NCBI RefSeq assembly: GCF_036038375.1
Contig: NZ_CP107935.1
Coordinates: 2,728,001-2,792,000, forward strand
Length of the DNA: 64,000 nucleotides
Reading direction: 5' to 3'
From: Streptomyces sp. NBC_00414
GTDB taxonomy: Bacteria; Actinomycetota; Actinomycetes; Streptomycetales; Streptomycetaceae
Of this stretch, positions 26,989 to 37,967 are shown piece after piece (within the stretch, counting starts at the first letter, position 1; every line of letters begins with the position of its first letter). The notes under the pieces are model-generated. The model was not told the origin of the DNA, did not search any database, and worked only from the letters and a program-made list of their open reading frames with translations. A program made the position numbers and the translations under genes.

Positions 26989-28911
26989 TCAGTCGCGGGC
27001 GGGCTCCGGTGTGGCGTGGGCCTGGTCGTACCGTCCGTCGAGCTTGGAGACCAGACCGGTGACCTGGCGGGCGATGTCCGGTGCGGTCAGTCCGATCTCG
27101 GCCATGACCTCCTTGCGGGAGGCGTGGTCGAGGAAGCGCGGCGGGATGCCGAAGTCGCGCAGGGGTACGTCGACGCCCGCGTCGCGCAGGGCCTGGGCGA
27201 CCGCCGAGCCGACGCCGCCGACGCGGGAGTTGTCCTCGACGGTGACGACCACGCGGTGCCGCTCGGCGAGCGGGGCCATGGCCTCGTCGACGGGCTTGAC
27301 CCAGCGGGGGTCGACGACGGTGGTGGAGATGCCCTGCTGGTCGAGGAGACCGGCGATCTCCAGGCACATGGGCGCGAGGGCGCCGACCGAGACGAGGAGC
27401 ACGTCCGGGGTGTCGGTGCCGGGCTCCCGCAGGACGTCCATGCCGCCGACGCGGCCCACGGCGGGCACGGCGGGGCCGACGGCGCCCTTGGAGAAGCGGA
27501 CCACGGTCGGCGCGTCCGTGACCTCGACGGCCTCGCGCAGCTGGGCGCGGACCTGGTCGGCGTCGCGCGGCGCGGCGAGCCGCAGGCCCGGGACGACCTG
27601 GAGGATCGACATGTCCCACATGCCGTTGTGGGAGGCGCCGTCGGTGCCGGTGACGCCGGCCCGGTCGAGCACGAAGGTGACTCCGCACTTGTGCAGGGCC
27701 ACGTCCATCAGGACCTGGTCGAAGGCGCGGTTGAGGAAGGTCGCGTAGACCGCGAAGACGGGGTGCAGTCCGCCGGTGGCGAGGCCCGCGGCGGAGACGG
27801 CGCCGTGCTGCTCGGCGATGCCGACGTCGTAGATGCGGTTCGGGAAGGCGTCCGCGAACTTCTTCAGGCCGACCGGCTGGAGCATGGCCGCCGTGATCGC
27901 GACGACGTCCTCGCGCTCCTTGCCGAGCGCGACCATCTCGTCGCCGAAGACGGAGGTCCAGTCGGCGCCCGAGGCCTTGACGGGCAGGCCGGTGTCGGGG
28001 TGGATGGGGCCGATGCCGTGGAAGCGGTCCGCCTCGTCGAGCAGGGCGGGCTGGTAGCCGCGGCCCTTCTCGGTGAGGCAGTGCACGATGACCGGGCCGC
28101 CGAAGCGCTTGGCGCGTGCGAGCGCGGACTCCAGGGCCTCCATGTCGTGCCCGTCGATGGGCCCGACGTACTTCAGGCCGAGGTCCTCGAACATGCCCTG
28201 CGGGGCGATGAAGTCCTTGAGGCCCTTCTTGGCGCCGTGCAGGGTCTCGTAGAGGGGCCTGCCGACGACGGGAGTGCGCTCCAGGAGGTCCTTGCCGCGG
28301 GCCAGGAAGCGCTCGTAGCCGTCGGTGGTCCGCAGGGTCGCCAGGTGGTTCGCGAGGCCGCCGATGGTGGGCGCGTACGACCGCTCGTTGTCGTTGACGA
28401 CGATGACGAGCGGGCGGTCCTTGGCGTCGGCGATGTTGTTGAGCGCCTCCCAGGCCATACCGCCGGTGAGCGCCCCGTCGCCGATGACGGCGACGACGTG
28501 GTGGTCGTCCTTGCGCAGCACCTCGTTGGCCTTCGCGAGGCCGTCGGCCCAGCCGAGGACCGTGGAGGCGTGGCTGTTCTCGATGACGTCGTGCTCGGAC
28601 TCGGCCTGGGAGGGGTAGCCGGACAGGCCGCCCTTCATCTTCAGCTTCGAGAAGTCCTGGCGGCCCGTGAGCAGCTTGTGGACGTAGGACTGGTGTCCGG
28701 TGTCCCACAGGATCCGGTCCTTGGGGGACTCGAAGACCCGGTGCAGGGCGATGGTGAGTTCGACGACGCCGAGGTTGGGGCCGAGGTGGCCGCCGGTCTT
28801 GGAAACCGCGTCGACGAGGAAGGTCCTGATCTCGTCGGCGAGCTGATCCAGCTGCTCCGGGCTGAGCCGGTCCAGATCGCGCGGTCCCTTGATGCGGGTC
28901 AGCAGCGGCAC
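26989..28911 (-). CDS. dxs: 1-Deoxy-D-xylulose-5-phosphate synthase
   Basis: A 640-residue thiamine-diphosphate enzyme, first in the MEP isoprenoid route, joining pyruvate and glyceraldehyde 3-phosphate. GGH (His42) near the N-terminus, the ThDP motif [14 protein letters not shown] (144-157) through NDN (173-175), the glutamate in [18 protein letters not shown] and the transketolase C-domain are all present. Length is normal. The chosen start GTG 28911 ([13 protein letters not shown]) follows GGAGG; upstream in-frame codons to 29004 do not match the family. It stands alone, with a 150-bp gap to the amino-acid permease. Confidence 0.96.
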   Translation of the reverse strand: MPLLTRIKGPRDLDRLSPEQLDQLADEIRTFLVDAVSKTGGHLGPNLGVVELTIALHRVFESPKDRILWDTGHQSYVHKLLTGRQDFSKLKMKGGLSGYPSQAESEHDVIENSHASTVLGWADGLAKANEVLRKDDHHVVAVIGDGALTGGMAWEALNNIADAKDRPLVIVVNDNERSYAPTIGGLANHLATLRTTDGYERFLARGKDLLERTPVVGRPLYETLHGAKKGLKDFIAPQGMFEDLGLKYVGPIDGHDMEALESALARAKRFGGPVIVHCLTEKGRGYQPALLDEADRFHGIGPIHPDTGLPVKASGADWTSVFGDEMVALGKEREDVVAITAAMLQPVGLKKFADAFPNRIYDVGIAEQHGAVSAAGLATGGLHPVFAVYATFLNRAFDQVLMDVALHKCGVTFVLDRAGVTGTDGASHNGMWDMSILQVVPGLRLAAPRDADQVRAQLREAVEVTDAPTVVRFSKGAVGPAVPAVGRVGGMDVLREPGTDTPDVLLVSVGALAPMCLEIAGLLDQQGISTTVVDPRWVKPVDEAMAPLAERHRVVVTVEDNSRVGGVGSAVAQALRDAGVDVPLRDFGIPPRFLDHASRKEVMAEIGLTAPDIARQVTGLVSKLDGRYDQAHATPEPARD

Positions 28912-29235
28912 CCCGTGCCTCCTTGCAGTAGAGCGATTGCCGGGCCTGTCGAGTCTAATGTTCCGTCTTTCACCACGACGCCCGGGCTGTGCGTCATACA
29001 TCACGCGTTCGGCCGTAAATCATCTCGCCCCCGGCTGCCCCACCAAACGCCCCAGACCACACAAAAGTGCCCGGCACCACGAGGGTGCCGGGCTCTCAAG
29101 CCCCGCTGTCGGGCCCCGTAAGGGGCGCGGGCCCGTGACGTCTGCGGCTCCGCCGCGGGGCGCGACCAGCCACAACGGCCCCGCGGCCCCCCGACGGACA
29201 GCAATCCTCACCACCGTCGGGGCAACCGCAGACCG
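28912..29235. other. Gene-free stretch: dxs promoter region and xyl operon terminator
   Basis: The left part (28912-29060) is the upstream region of dxs, relatively AT-rich. A strong hairpin at 29069-29093 ends the xylFGH transcript. A degenerate copy of the GGGGCGCGGG repeat is at about 29120. No coding frame is convincing. Confidence 0.55.
29069..29093 (-). terminator. Rho-independent terminator of the xylFGH operon
   Basis: Arms GCCCGGCACC and GGTGCCGGGC pair perfectly around the loop ACGAG. Read on the minus strand the stem is followed by ACTTTTGTGTGG, a short T-run, as expected for a factor-independent terminator about 140 bases after the xylH stop. Confidence 0.8.
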
Positions 29236-30524
<1,289 letters not shown>

Positions 30525-30528
<4 letters not shown>

Positions 30529-31307
30529 TTCTGAGCCTCCCCGTTGCTGCGCGCCGCACGGCGGGTCACGGCGTTGTCCGTGGCACCGGTGATGGCGGAG
30601 ATGATCTCTTCCTGCGAGGTCGCCTTGACCTCGAAGACTCCGTTGTTGCGGCCGAGCCGGAGCACGGCCACCTTGTCGGCGACGGCCTTCACATCGGCCA
30701 TGTTGTGGCTGATGAGGAGGACGGCGTGGCCGCGCTCGCGCAGCCGCTCGACCAGGTCGAGGACCTGGGCGGTCTGCTCGACACCGAGGGCCGCGGTGGG
30801 CTCGTCGAGGATGACCAGCTTGGGCTCGCCGAGCATGGAGCGGGCGATCGCCACGGTCTGGCGCTGACCGCCGGAGAGCGAGGCGATCGGGATGCGCACG
30901 CTGGGAATGCGGATCGACAGCGTCTGGAGCAGTTCGCGTGAGCGGCGCTCCATCTCGACCTCGTCCAGGATGCCGCGCTTCTTCAGCTCACGGCCCAGGT
31001 AGAGGTTGCCGACGACGTCGATGTTGTCGCACAGCGCGAGGTCCTGGTAGACGGTCGCGACGCCCAGGTGCTGGGCGTCGTGCGGCTTGTTGATCTGGAC
31101 GGCCTTGCCGTCCCATTCGATGACACCCTCGTCGATGGGGTGCACGCCGGCGATCGTTTTCACCAGCGTGGACTTTCCGGCGCCGTTGTCGCCGACCAGG
31201 GCAACCACCTCACCGGCGTGGACCTCGAGCTCGACGTCGGTGAGCGCCTGAACGGCACCGAATCGCTTCGAGACCCCGCGCAACGCCAGAACAGGCGTAG
31301 CGGACAC
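30525..31307 (-). CDS. xylG: Sugar ABC transporter ATPase, half-size (single nucleotide-binding domain)
   Basis: A 260-residue ATPase. Walker A is VGDNGAGKSTL, the signature LSGGQRQ, Walker B LVILDEPTAAL and the switch His in LLISHN. The usual CUT2 ATPase (XylG, RbsA) has two fused domains of about 500 residues; this one has only one, so it should act as a homodimer. I take GTG 31307 as start because AAGGAG lies 7-8 bases before it, whereas ATG 31316 would sit directly on the AAGGAG. It overlaps xylH. Confidence 0.88.
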
Positions 31308-31480
31308 GTTGACCATCTCCTTCGCCGCCTGACCCGGCGGGAGGTTGTGCAGAAGAATTGGGGGGAGTGAAGTGTTCCGTCCGGCGCCCCGCCCTAGCTT
31401 GCGGGGCTGGTGATTGCGGGGCGCCGGAGGGGCTTCGGGGGTGACCGTCCCTCATGGACCACATCGGTGGGCCACAAGCC

Positions 31481-31514
31481 CGTACGGGAATTCAGTGGCG
31501 CGAATTCCCGTACG
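31481..31514 (-). terminator. Intra-operon hairpin after xylF
   Basis: Perfect 12-bp arms CGTACGGGAATT and AATTCCCGTACG around a 10-base loop lie 21 bases after the xylF stop and before xylG. Such a stem normally protects or terminates most transcripts so that binding protein exceeds membrane parts. Confidence 0.65.
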
Positions 31515-31535
31515 CGGTGAGGGACTTGTCGTTGC

Positions 31536-32654
31536 CTACTTCAGGCCGGCCTTGTCACAGGCGGACTTGAACTTGGCGGTGCAGATCTCGTCGACGGTGT
31601 AGATGCCGTCCTTGAGGACCGTGTCGTTGATGTTGGCCTTGGTCAGCGAGATGACCGGGACGAGCACCGACGGGACGCCCTTGGTGGTGGGGCTGTCGAC
31701 CGAGTCCTTGGCGATGGAGTCGAGCTTCTCACCCTTGGCGAGCGCGACGGCCATCTGCGCGGCGACGTCCGCCTCCTGCGGGTAGGGCTTGTAGACGCTC
31801 ATGAACTGCTCGCCGGAGACGATGCGCTGCACACCCGCCAGCTCGGCGTCCTGGCCGGTCACGGGCGGCAGCGGGGAGACGCCCGCGGCCTTGAGGGCGG
31901 TGATGATACCGCCGGCCATGCCGTCGTTGGCCGAGTAGACGCCGACGATCTTGTTCTTGCCGATCGCCGAGATGGCGCCTTCCATGTTGGCGTTGGCGTT
32001 CTCCGGCTTCCACTCCTTGGTGTCGTACGACTTGGCGATGTCCACCTTGCCGTCGAGCTCGGAGAGCGCGCCCTTCTTGAAGAGGGCGGCGTTCGGGTCG
32101 GTGACCGCGCCGTTCATCATGACGATCTTCGCGGTGGGCTTGGCCTTGTCGCCCAGGGCCTCCAGGAGCGCCTTGCCCTGGACGCGGCCGACCTCTTCGT
32201 TGTCGAAGGAGGTGTAGGCGTCGATCGGGCCCTCGGCCAGACGGTCGTACGCGACGACGGGGATGCCGGCGTCCTTGGCCTTCTTCACGCCGTTGGCGAT
32301 GGCCTTGGAGTCCACCGCGTCCACGATCAGCACGTCCACCTTGTTGGTGATCATCGTGTCGACCTGCTGGGACTGGGTGGTGGCGTCCTGCTTGGCGTTG
32401 GCGTAGACGATCTCGCCCTTGTCGTTCGTGAGCTCCTTGACCTTCTTCTCGATCAGGGGCTTGTCGAACTTCTCGTACCGCGCGGTCTGGTTCTCCGGAA
32501 GGAGCAGACCGACCTTGATGTTGTCGCCCTTGGCGGCGGACTTCGTGGAGTCGCTCTTGTCGCCGGACTCCTCGGCGCTGCCACAGGCAGCCAGCGAGAC
32601 GGCCATCGCACCAGCGGCAACGGCAAAGGCGGCGCGACGCATACGCGTATTCAC
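31536..32654 (-). CDS. xylF: Xylose-type sugar-binding lipoprotein
   Basis: A 372-residue CUT2 binding protein. The lipoprotein signal ends in SLAACG, followed by a Ser/Lys-rich linker and a ribose/xylose-binding fold (NIKVGLLLPENQTARYEKFD, VDVLIVDAVDSKAI, YSANDGMAGGIITALKAAG, TGQDAELAGVQRIVSG). GTG 32654 follows GGGAGG. It is first in the operon with xylG and xylH. The upstream region (32655-32775) holds an imperfect inverted repeat that could also be the end of the ROK gene transcript. Confidence 0.9.
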   Translation of the reverse strand: MNTRMRRAAFAVAAGAMAVSLAACGSAEESGDKSDSTKSAAKGDNIKVGLLLPENQTARYEKFDKPLIEKKVKELTNDKGEIVYANAKQDATTQSQQVDTMITNKVDVLIVDAVDSKAIANGVKKAKDAGIPVVAYDRLAEGPIDAYTSFDNEEVGRVQGKALLEALGDKAKPTAKIVMMNGAVTDPNAALFKKGALSELDGKVDIAKSYDTKEWKPENANANMEGAISAIGKNKIVGVYSANDGMAGGIITALKAAGVSPLPPVTGQDAELAGVQRIVSGEQFMSVYKPYPQEADVAAQMAVALAKGEKLDSIAKDSVDSPTTKGVPSVLVPVISLTKANINDTVLKDGIYTVDEICTAKFKSACDKAGLK

Positions 32655-32743
32655 TTCAGAAACCTCCCTGACGAGGCCGCGACGTTGCGGCCGAGGTGGC
32701 TGGAAGTCAACTCGGCCGCACGTGCGACGTCAAGAAGTAAATC

Positions 32744-32780
32744 CTTAACGGAATGGCAACGCTGCCATCCGTTCTCTAAG
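32744..32780 (-). terminator. Imperfect hairpin between the ROK gene and xylF
   Basis: AACGGAATGGCA and TGCCATCCGTT form an 11-bp stem with one bulge at the end of the ROK coding region. It is probably the terminator of the ROK gene, but it is also close enough to xylF to act as its operator. Confidence 0.45.
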
Positions 32781-33975
32781 TGAAGGCAGGCGTGACAGCC
32801 GTGAGCGATCCATCCAAAAGGGTTGAATCGCCCATCTCGCCGAGCGCGAGGGCGAGGGCCCCGAGGACCTCCGCCCGACCGCCAAGTGCCCCTGGCAGAA
32901 CGGATAGTTGACGTGCCGCACTGGGGATCGCATAGCGGCCGACGGACTCCCGGATGGGTCCTAGTACGAGCTCTCCGGCCTCGGCGAGATCACCGCCGAG
33001 CACCACCCGGCTCGGGTTGAGCAGATTGCACAGATTTGCTACTCCACTGCCGATATGTCGGCCGACGTCGGCGATCACCCGACGGCAGCCAGGGTCTCCG
33101 TCCCGTGCCAGCCGTACGACACCTTCCATGGTCAGATCCGTGCCGTGGCTGGACTGGAGGAGCGGCAGCACATAGCGCGCCGCCGCGAAGGTCTCCAGGC
33201 AGCCCCGGTTGCCGCAGCGGCAGACAGGGCCGGACTCATCAAGAGTAATATGCCCGATTTCTCCCGCTGTGCCACCCGGGCCGCGGTAGATCTTGCTGTT
33301 GATCACGAGCCCGGCGCCGACACCGCTGGCCACCTTGATGTACGCCAGGTCCCGGACGCCCCTGCCGCTCCCCCAGACGAGTTCCCCGAGGGCTCCCAGG
33401 TTGGCGTCGTTGTCGACGTGCACAGGGACCCCCAGCCGCCCCTGGAGCTCCTCGGCGGGCTTGGTGCCGGTCCAGCCCGGCAGGATCGCGGTGGAGCCGA
33501 GCGTGCCGGACTCCACGTCGATGGGCCCGGGCACGCCGAGACCCACCCCCGCGACCTTCGCACGGTCCACCCCGGTGGCCGCGATCAGGCGATTGACCAG
33601 CTGTTCCGCCCGGTCGAAGCCCTGCGCGGCGGAGGCGTCCACGTCCAGCGGCTCGGACTCCTCGGCCAGCACCTGGTGCGCCAGGTTCCCGACCGCCACG
33701 CGCAGATGCGTATGACCGAAGTCGACACCGATCACGATGCCGGCGTCGCCGCTCAGGCTGACGCTGCGGGCCCTTCGGCCGCCCGCCGAGGTGGGTGTGA
33801 CCTCGACCGTCCCGCCGTCCTTCAGCTCCCGCACGATGTTGGAGACCGTGGCCGCGGACAGGCCCGTCGTCCTCGCGATCTCCGCCTGCGTGAGCGACCC
33901 GGCCAGGCGCACCGCGCGTACGACCCGTTCGAGATTGGCTCGGTGCAGCGACGACTGCGACCCCGGAGTCTCCAC
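32776..33975 (-). CDS. rok7B7: ROK-family transcription regulator (Rok7B7-like)
   Basis: A 399-residue regulator. A winged helix-turn-helix (LTQAEIARTTGLSAATVSNIVRELKDGG) is followed by the ROK sugar-kinase-like domain with GVDFGHTHLRVAVG, the GVPGPID motif and the zinc-binding CRCGNRGCLE. Sited between xylFGH and ngcEFG, it matches S. coelicolor Rok7B7, which is reported to affect xylose uptake, carbon catabolite repression and antibiotic production. I chose GTG 33975 (VETPGSQSSLHRANLERV) for its AGGAGG at 5 bases rather than a TTG at 34026. Whether it still has kinase activity is doubtful, as in most ROK repressors. Confidence 0.9.
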   Translation of the reverse strand: METPGSQSSLHRANLERVVRAVRLAGSLTQAEIARTTGLSAATVSNIVRELKDGGTVEVTPTSAGGRRARSVSLSGDAGIVIGVDFGHTHLRVAVGNLAHQVLAEESEPLDVDASAAQGFDRAEQLVNRLIAATGVDRAKVAGVGLGVPGPIDVESGTLGSTAILPGWTGTKPAEELQGRLGVPVHVDNDANLGALGELVWGSGRGVRDLAYIKVASGVGAGLVINSKIYRGPGGTAGEIGHITLDESGPVCRCGNRGCLETFAAARYVLPLLQSSHGTDLTMEGVVRLARDGDPGCRRVIADVGRHIGSGVANLCNLLNPSRVVLGGDLAEAGELVLGPIRESVGRYAIPSAARQLSVLPGALGGRAEVLGALALALGEMGDSTLLDGSLTAVTPAFT

Positions 33976-34110
33976 GACGACCTCCTGCGTACGGGGTCGC
34001 CTCGGTGAGACCCCGTCTATGTCCAACTAGTGAACTCTAAGCTGAGCCGTTTGGGTCGCCTCCCGTCAAGAGGTTGAGCAAGAGAGGGGCCGCGGACGCC
34101 CGCACACACC

Positions 34111-34143
34111 AGGGTGGCCCCGGCTCCAATCCGGGACCACCCT
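34111..34143 (-). terminator. Terminator of the ngcEFG operon
   Basis: AGGGTGG..CCGG and CCGG..CCACCCT pair around CTCCAAT, 27 bases after the ngcG stop. The stem has two internal mismatches. Confidence 0.6.
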
Positions 34144-34169
34144 CGCAAACCGAACCGATGCCGCGGCCG

Positions 34170-35087
34170 TTACTTGAGCGCGCCCGCCGTCAGGCCCTGC
34201 ACCACCTGGCGCTGGAAGACGATGTACGCGGCGAGCACCGGCAGCATCGCCATCACGAGGCCGGCGAAGAGTCCGGACCAGTCGCCCTTGTAACCCTGGC
34301 TGACCGCCAGCTGGACGAGGCCCTGGGTGAGCACCTTGTTCTCCGGCTCGGTGTTGAGCACCGTCGGCAGCAGGTACTGGTTCCACTGGCCCAGGAAGTT
34401 GAAGATGGTGATGCTGATCAGGCCGGGCTTGGCCATCGGCAGCATCACCTGGAAGAACGTCCTGGTGTGCGAGGCGCCGTCCACGAAGGCCGCCTCGGCC
34501 ACCGAGGTCGGCAGGGTACGGAAGAAGGACGTCATGAAGAACACGGTGAACGGCAGCGAGTAGCCGATGTAGACCAGGATCAGTCCGGGCAGCGTGTTCA
34601 GCAGCGCGAGGTTCTGCATGACGTAGAACAGCGGGACCAGCGCCAGGATGATCGGGAAGCTCATTCCTCCGATGAAGAGGAAGTAGATGAAGCGGTTCCC
34701 GGGAAATTCGAAGCGCGCGAGGACGTAGGCCGCCATGGAGCCCAGCAGCATGGTGCCGAGGAGCGAGCACCCCACCACGATGATCGTGTTGAGGAAGTAG
34801 TCGCTCATGTTCGCCTCTGTCCAGGCGCGCGACCAGTTGTCGAAGTGCAACGTGTCGGGCAGCGCCCACGGCGAACTGAAGATGTCCTTGTCCCGCTTGA
34901 ACGAGGTCATCACCGCCCAGAGCAGCGGCAGCACGACCATGAACGCCCAGAGGATCAGGAAGCCGTGCGAGAAGATGTTGAGGGTCCTGCCGGTGGCCTT
35001 CTCCTGCGGCTGGGCCGCGGGCGCCGTCTTGACGACGGGCGGCCTCTCCCCTGCGGTGTCGGCGGGAGGCGTGTCGGTCGTCTTCAC
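34170..35087 (-). CDS. ngcG: Chitobiose/GlcNAc-type ABC permease, MalG-like
   Basis: A 305-residue CUT1 permease. Six membrane helices start after a 35-residue Pro/Ala-rich cytoplasmic segment. The EAA loop is VAEAAFVDGASHTRTFFQVMLPMAKPGL. It is the third gene of the ngcE-ngcF-ngcG operon. The ngc assignment follows gene order (next to rok7B7) and the known S. olivaceoviridis/S. coelicolor NgcEFG transporters of N-acetylglucosamine and N,N'-diacetylchitobiose. The operon has no ATPase; MsiK is the usual partner. Confidence 0.85.
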   Translation of the reverse strand: MKTTDTPPADTAGERPPVVKTAPAAQPQEKATGRTLNIFSHGFLILWAFMVVLPLLWAVMTSFKRDKDIFSSPWALPDTLHFDNWSRAWTEANMSDYFLNTIIVVGCSLLGTMLLGSMAAYVLARFEFPGNRFIYFLFIGGMSFPIILALVPLFYVMQNLALLNTLPGLILVYIGYSLPFTVFFMTSFFRTLPTSVAEAAFVDGASHTRTFFQVMLPMAKPGLISITIFNFLGQWNQYLLPTVLNTEPENKVLTQGLVQLAVSQGYKGDWSGLFAGLVMAMLPVLAAYIVFQRQVVQGLTAGALK

Positions 35088-35124
35088 TCGTGGCCTCCTC
35101 GCGGCTCGGTCAGCTCGGTTCGCA

Positions 35125-36054
35125 TCAGTACTCCAGCCGCTCGCGCCGGCCCAGCCGCATCACGATCGCCACGAAGAGCAGCGTCACGAAGAGCAGGGCG
35201 ACACCGATCGTCGTCGCGTAGGCGGCCTGGCCGTCGCGGAACGCCTTCTGGTAGACGTACAGCGGCAGGACGGTCGTCGAATAGTCGGGACCGCCGCCGT
35301 TCGGGCCCACGGTCATGATCTGTACGACCGCGAAGGACTCGGCGCCGAGCGCCAGGATGCCCACGTAGGCCCAGCCGGACTGCACGGTGTCCCAGAGCAG
35401 CGGCAGGGTGATCTTGAAGAATGTCGTGATGCGGTTCGCGCCGTCCAGCAGCGCCGCCTCGTAGTAGTCCTTGGGAATGGAGGCCATTCCCGCGGAGAAG
35501 AGCACCACGAAGAATCCGACGGTGCACCAGACCAGGACCGCGAAAACACACCACAGGGCGAGGTCCGGGTCGCCCAGCCAATCGGGCTGGACGCTGTCAA
35601 GACCCACCGCCTGCAAACCCGAGTTGATCGCACCGCTGTTGGGGTTGTACGCGAACTGGAACAGCAGCGCGACGATCGCGATCGACAGGACCTGTGGAAA
35701 GAAGTAGACCACCTTGTAGAACGAGGAACCGCGGACACCGGCGATCGCGGCATTCTTCCGGCGCCGTCCGCCCACATTGAGCATGAAGGCGAAGAACAGC
35801 GCCATGGTGAGCGTCACCAGCGGCAGCAGCACGACGAACATCACGCTGTGCTGCAACGACTTCCAGAAAACCTCGTCGTCGAGCAGTCTCGTGTAGTTCT
35901 TGAAGCCCACCATCTTGAACTCGGGGCTCAGACCGCTCCAGTCCGTGAACGAGTAGTAGATGGACTGGACGAAGGGCCAGATGACGAACAGGCTGTAAAT
36001 GGCCAGGGGGGCCGTCAAGAACCCCACGATGAAACGGTATTTGCCGTGTTGCAT
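35125..36054 (-). CDS. ngcF: Chitobiose/GlcNAc-type ABC permease, MalF-like
   Basis: A 309-residue CUT1 permease starting MQHGKYRFIVGFLTAPLAIYSLFVIWPFV, with six helices and the EAA loop DYYEAALLDGANRITTFFKITLPLLW. A gap of 37 bases leads to ngcG. ATG 36054 begins right before helix 1. The ribosome site there is poor (GGTAGGA is too close), so an upstream GTG cannot be excluded. It pairs with NgcG as a heterodimer. Confidence 0.85.
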   Translation of the reverse strand: MQHGKYRFIVGFLTAPLAIYSLFVIWPFVQSIYYSFTDWSGLSPEFKMVGFKNYTRLLDDEVFWKSLQHSVMFVVLLPLVTLTMALFFAFMLNVGGRRRKNAAIAGVRGSSFYKVVYFFPQVLSIAIVALLFQFAYNPNSGAINSGLQAVGLDSVQPDWLGDPDLALWCVFAVLVWCTVGFFVVLFSAGMASIPKDYYEAALLDGANRITTFFKITLPLLWDTVQSGWAYVGILALGAESFAVVQIMTVGPNGGGPDYSTTVLPLYVYQKAFRDGQAAYATTIGVALLFVTLLFVAIVMRLGRRERLEY

Positions 36055-36188
36055 TCCTACCGACCCGATCTTCCCGCGGGGGCTGCCGTCGACGCCGCAC
36101 AGCCAGATCCTGTCTCCCCGGTCTTCGCGGGCGCACCGCACCGGATGCCGCGCGCCGATCCGCGAAGGCCGGGGAGACAGGGCCTGGA

Positions 36189-36221
36189 GCCGGGGCCCCG
36201 GACACCGTCCGGGGCCCCGGC
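36189..36221 (-). terminator. Strong intra-operon hairpin after ngcE
   Basis: A perfect 14-bp GC stem (arms GCCGGGGCCCCGGA and TCCGGGGCCCCGGC, loop CACCG) starts 5 bases after the ngcE stop. It probably reduces read-through into ngcF and protects the binding-protein mRNA. Confidence 0.75.
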
Positions 36222-36226
36222 CGCGC

Positions 36227-37675
36227 TCACTGGTGCTTGTAGTGCTGGATGTTGTCGTCCTTGGCCGCCTCGTCGGCGTACCCCTGGATCTTCTTGATCG
36301 CCTCGACCGGGGTGAGCCGGCCCGCCATCATCTCGCCGAGACCGCCGACACCGATCTTCTCCTTCTGGAGCGCCACGTACCAGTCCTGGATACGCGGGTT
36401 GACCACGTTGTCGCCGGCCTTCTCCAGGGCCGCGACACCGGACTTCAGACCCGGCGTCAGCTCGATGCCGTCGGTGCCGCCGTTGAAGGCGGTCAGCGAC
36501 TTGACGGACGAGGTGAAGTTCTTGGACGAGGCCTCACTGAGCATGATGCGCAGCTGCTCCATGCCGCCGTCGGTGTTCTTGGCCTTGGCGGGCACGATGA
36601 AGGGCTCGCCACCGGACGCCCAGATGGTGCCGAAGGGCATCTTGTCGGAGCTGTCGATGCCGCTGGGCGCGTTCACCGCGAGGTTGAAGTCCTTCGGCAT
36701 GGTCTTCGCCGCCTCGTTCTCCACCCAGGAGCCGTTGGGGATGAAGAGCGCCTTGCCCTCGGTCCAGGCGGTCTGGGACTGGATGTGGTCCAGGCCCGGG
36801 GTGCCCTTGAGGATGTACCCCTTCTTGTAGAGCTCGTAGTACGCCTCGAAACAGGTCTTGACGGCCGGGTGCTTCCAGGCGTTCGGCTCCAGGTTGTCGA
36901 TGGCGTCGAGAACCTCGCGCCCGCCGACCTTGGCGATCATCGGGTAGAGCGAGAAGGGGATGTAGTACGGGTGCTTGCCCGCGTACGTCCAGCCCGCGAT
37001 GCCCTTCTTCTTCGCCTTGGCGCAGACCGCGAGCATGTCGTCCCAGGTCTCCGGGTACGTCGCGTCGAGGGAGTCCAGCGCCTTCTGGGAGTACCACACG
37101 CCGTAGACGGTGTACGCGTAGTACATGATCCAGACCGGGTCGCCGTCGAACTGGCCCATCTCGACGATGCCGGGGCGCAGGGTGTCGCGGACCTTCTTGG
37201 CCGGGTCGTCGAAGGACGGCGCGTCCAGCAGCGGGGTGAGGTCCGAGAGCTGCTTCTTGCCGACGAGGACGCCCATGTCCATCTGCTCGGCACCCGAGTT
37301 GTCGATCAGGTCCGGCGGGGTCCCCTGGTTGAAGCGCGGCTGCAGGACCGACTGGATCTTCTGGGTCGAGGAGAACTTGACCTTGGCCTTCGGGAAGTTC
37401 TTCTCGTAGACCGCCTTGGCGTCCTCGGCGTACTGGGTGCCGAAACCGCCGTCGAAGATGACGATCTCCAGCGGCGCGGTCTCATTGACCGCGAGCGGGT
37501 TCTCCTTGGTCTTCTTGCCCTTGTCGACCTTTTCCTCGCCGCCGCTGTCACCGCTGGCACACGCGGACAGAAAAGCCATCGTGGGTACGGAAATCAGACC
37601 GAGCGCGGCGGACCGCTTGATCAGGTCGCGCCGGCCGACACCCTCGCGGTCGTTGTGTGCGGAAGTGGATCCCAT
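36227..37675 (-). CDS. ngcE: N,N'-diacetylchitobiose/GlcNAc-binding lipoprotein
   Basis: A 482-residue CUT1 binding protein. The N-terminus combines a twin-arginine motif (GRRDLIKRS) with a lipobox (AFLSACAS), so it is probably Tat-exported and then lipidated. The mature part has the family-1 fold (PLEIVIFDGGFGTQYAEDAKAVYEKNFP). ATG 37675 is used; an upstream TTG is possible. In S. coelicolor NgcE binds (GlcNAc)2 with lower affinity than DasA, so this operon is likely a second chitobiose importer. It is divergent from a GH92 gene across a 593-base control region. Confidence 0.86.
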   Translation of the reverse strand: MGSTSAHNDREGVGRRDLIKRSAALGLISVPTMAFLSACASGDSGGEEKVDKGKKTKENPLAVNETAPLEIVIFDGGFGTQYAEDAKAVYEKNFPKAKVKFSSTQKIQSVLQPRFNQGTPPDLIDNSGAEQMDMGVLVGKKQLSDLTPLLDAPSFDDPAKKVRDTLRPGIVEMGQFDGDPVWIMYYAYTVYGVWYSQKALDSLDATYPETWDDMLAVCAKAKKKGIAGWTYAGKHPYYIPFSLYPMIAKVGGREVLDAIDNLEPNAWKHPAVKTCFEAYYELYKKGYILKGTPGLDHIQSQTAWTEGKALFIPNGSWVENEAAKTMPKDFNLAVNAPSGIDSSDKMPFGTIWASGGEPFIVPAKAKNTDGGMEQLRIMLSEASSKNFTSSVKSLTAFNGGTDGIELTPGLKSGVAALEKAGDNVVNPRIQDWYVALQKEKIGVGGLGEMMAGRLTPVEAIKKIQGYADEAAKDDNIQHYKHQ

Positions 37676-37951
37676 GCTCAAGTCCTCGCCTTCATCAGGA
37701 CTCAGGCGGTGAACCGGACCCTCCCCGGCACCGCGGTTGGTACTGCATTACCCGGGGAAACCCCCGGTCCCCCGGCAGGAAAAGCTGGTCGGACGGGCTG
37801 CCCGGCGCTTGAGCGAGGGGACGTCAGTAGAGCTGGATCGTGCCTGGAATACCGGGAGCCACGGGAATGCACGGCGAGTCGCTGATCGCCACACCCCTCA
37901 CCTCCGGCCTCTGCCTGTCCGCGACCGGTCGAACGACTGGGGCGGACGCCG

Positions 37952-37967
37952 ACAGGTATAGTCCACT
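37952..37967. promoter_or_regulatory. DasR-responsive element (dre)-like site
   Basis: ACAGGTATAGTCCACT agrees at 13 of 16 positions with the known dre consensus ACTGGTCTAGACCACT. It lies 277 bases before ngcE and 302 before the GH92 start. DasR is the GlcNAc-6-phosphate-sensing GntR regulator of chitin and aminosugar genes in Streptomyces. The distance from both starts is long, so function needs testing. Confidence 0.55.

Noticed and set aside
26410..29121. 903-codon plus-strand open frame opposite the permease and dxs genes
   Set aside because: Composition is typical of an antisense shadow; the minus strand encodes clear APC permease and Dxs proteins.
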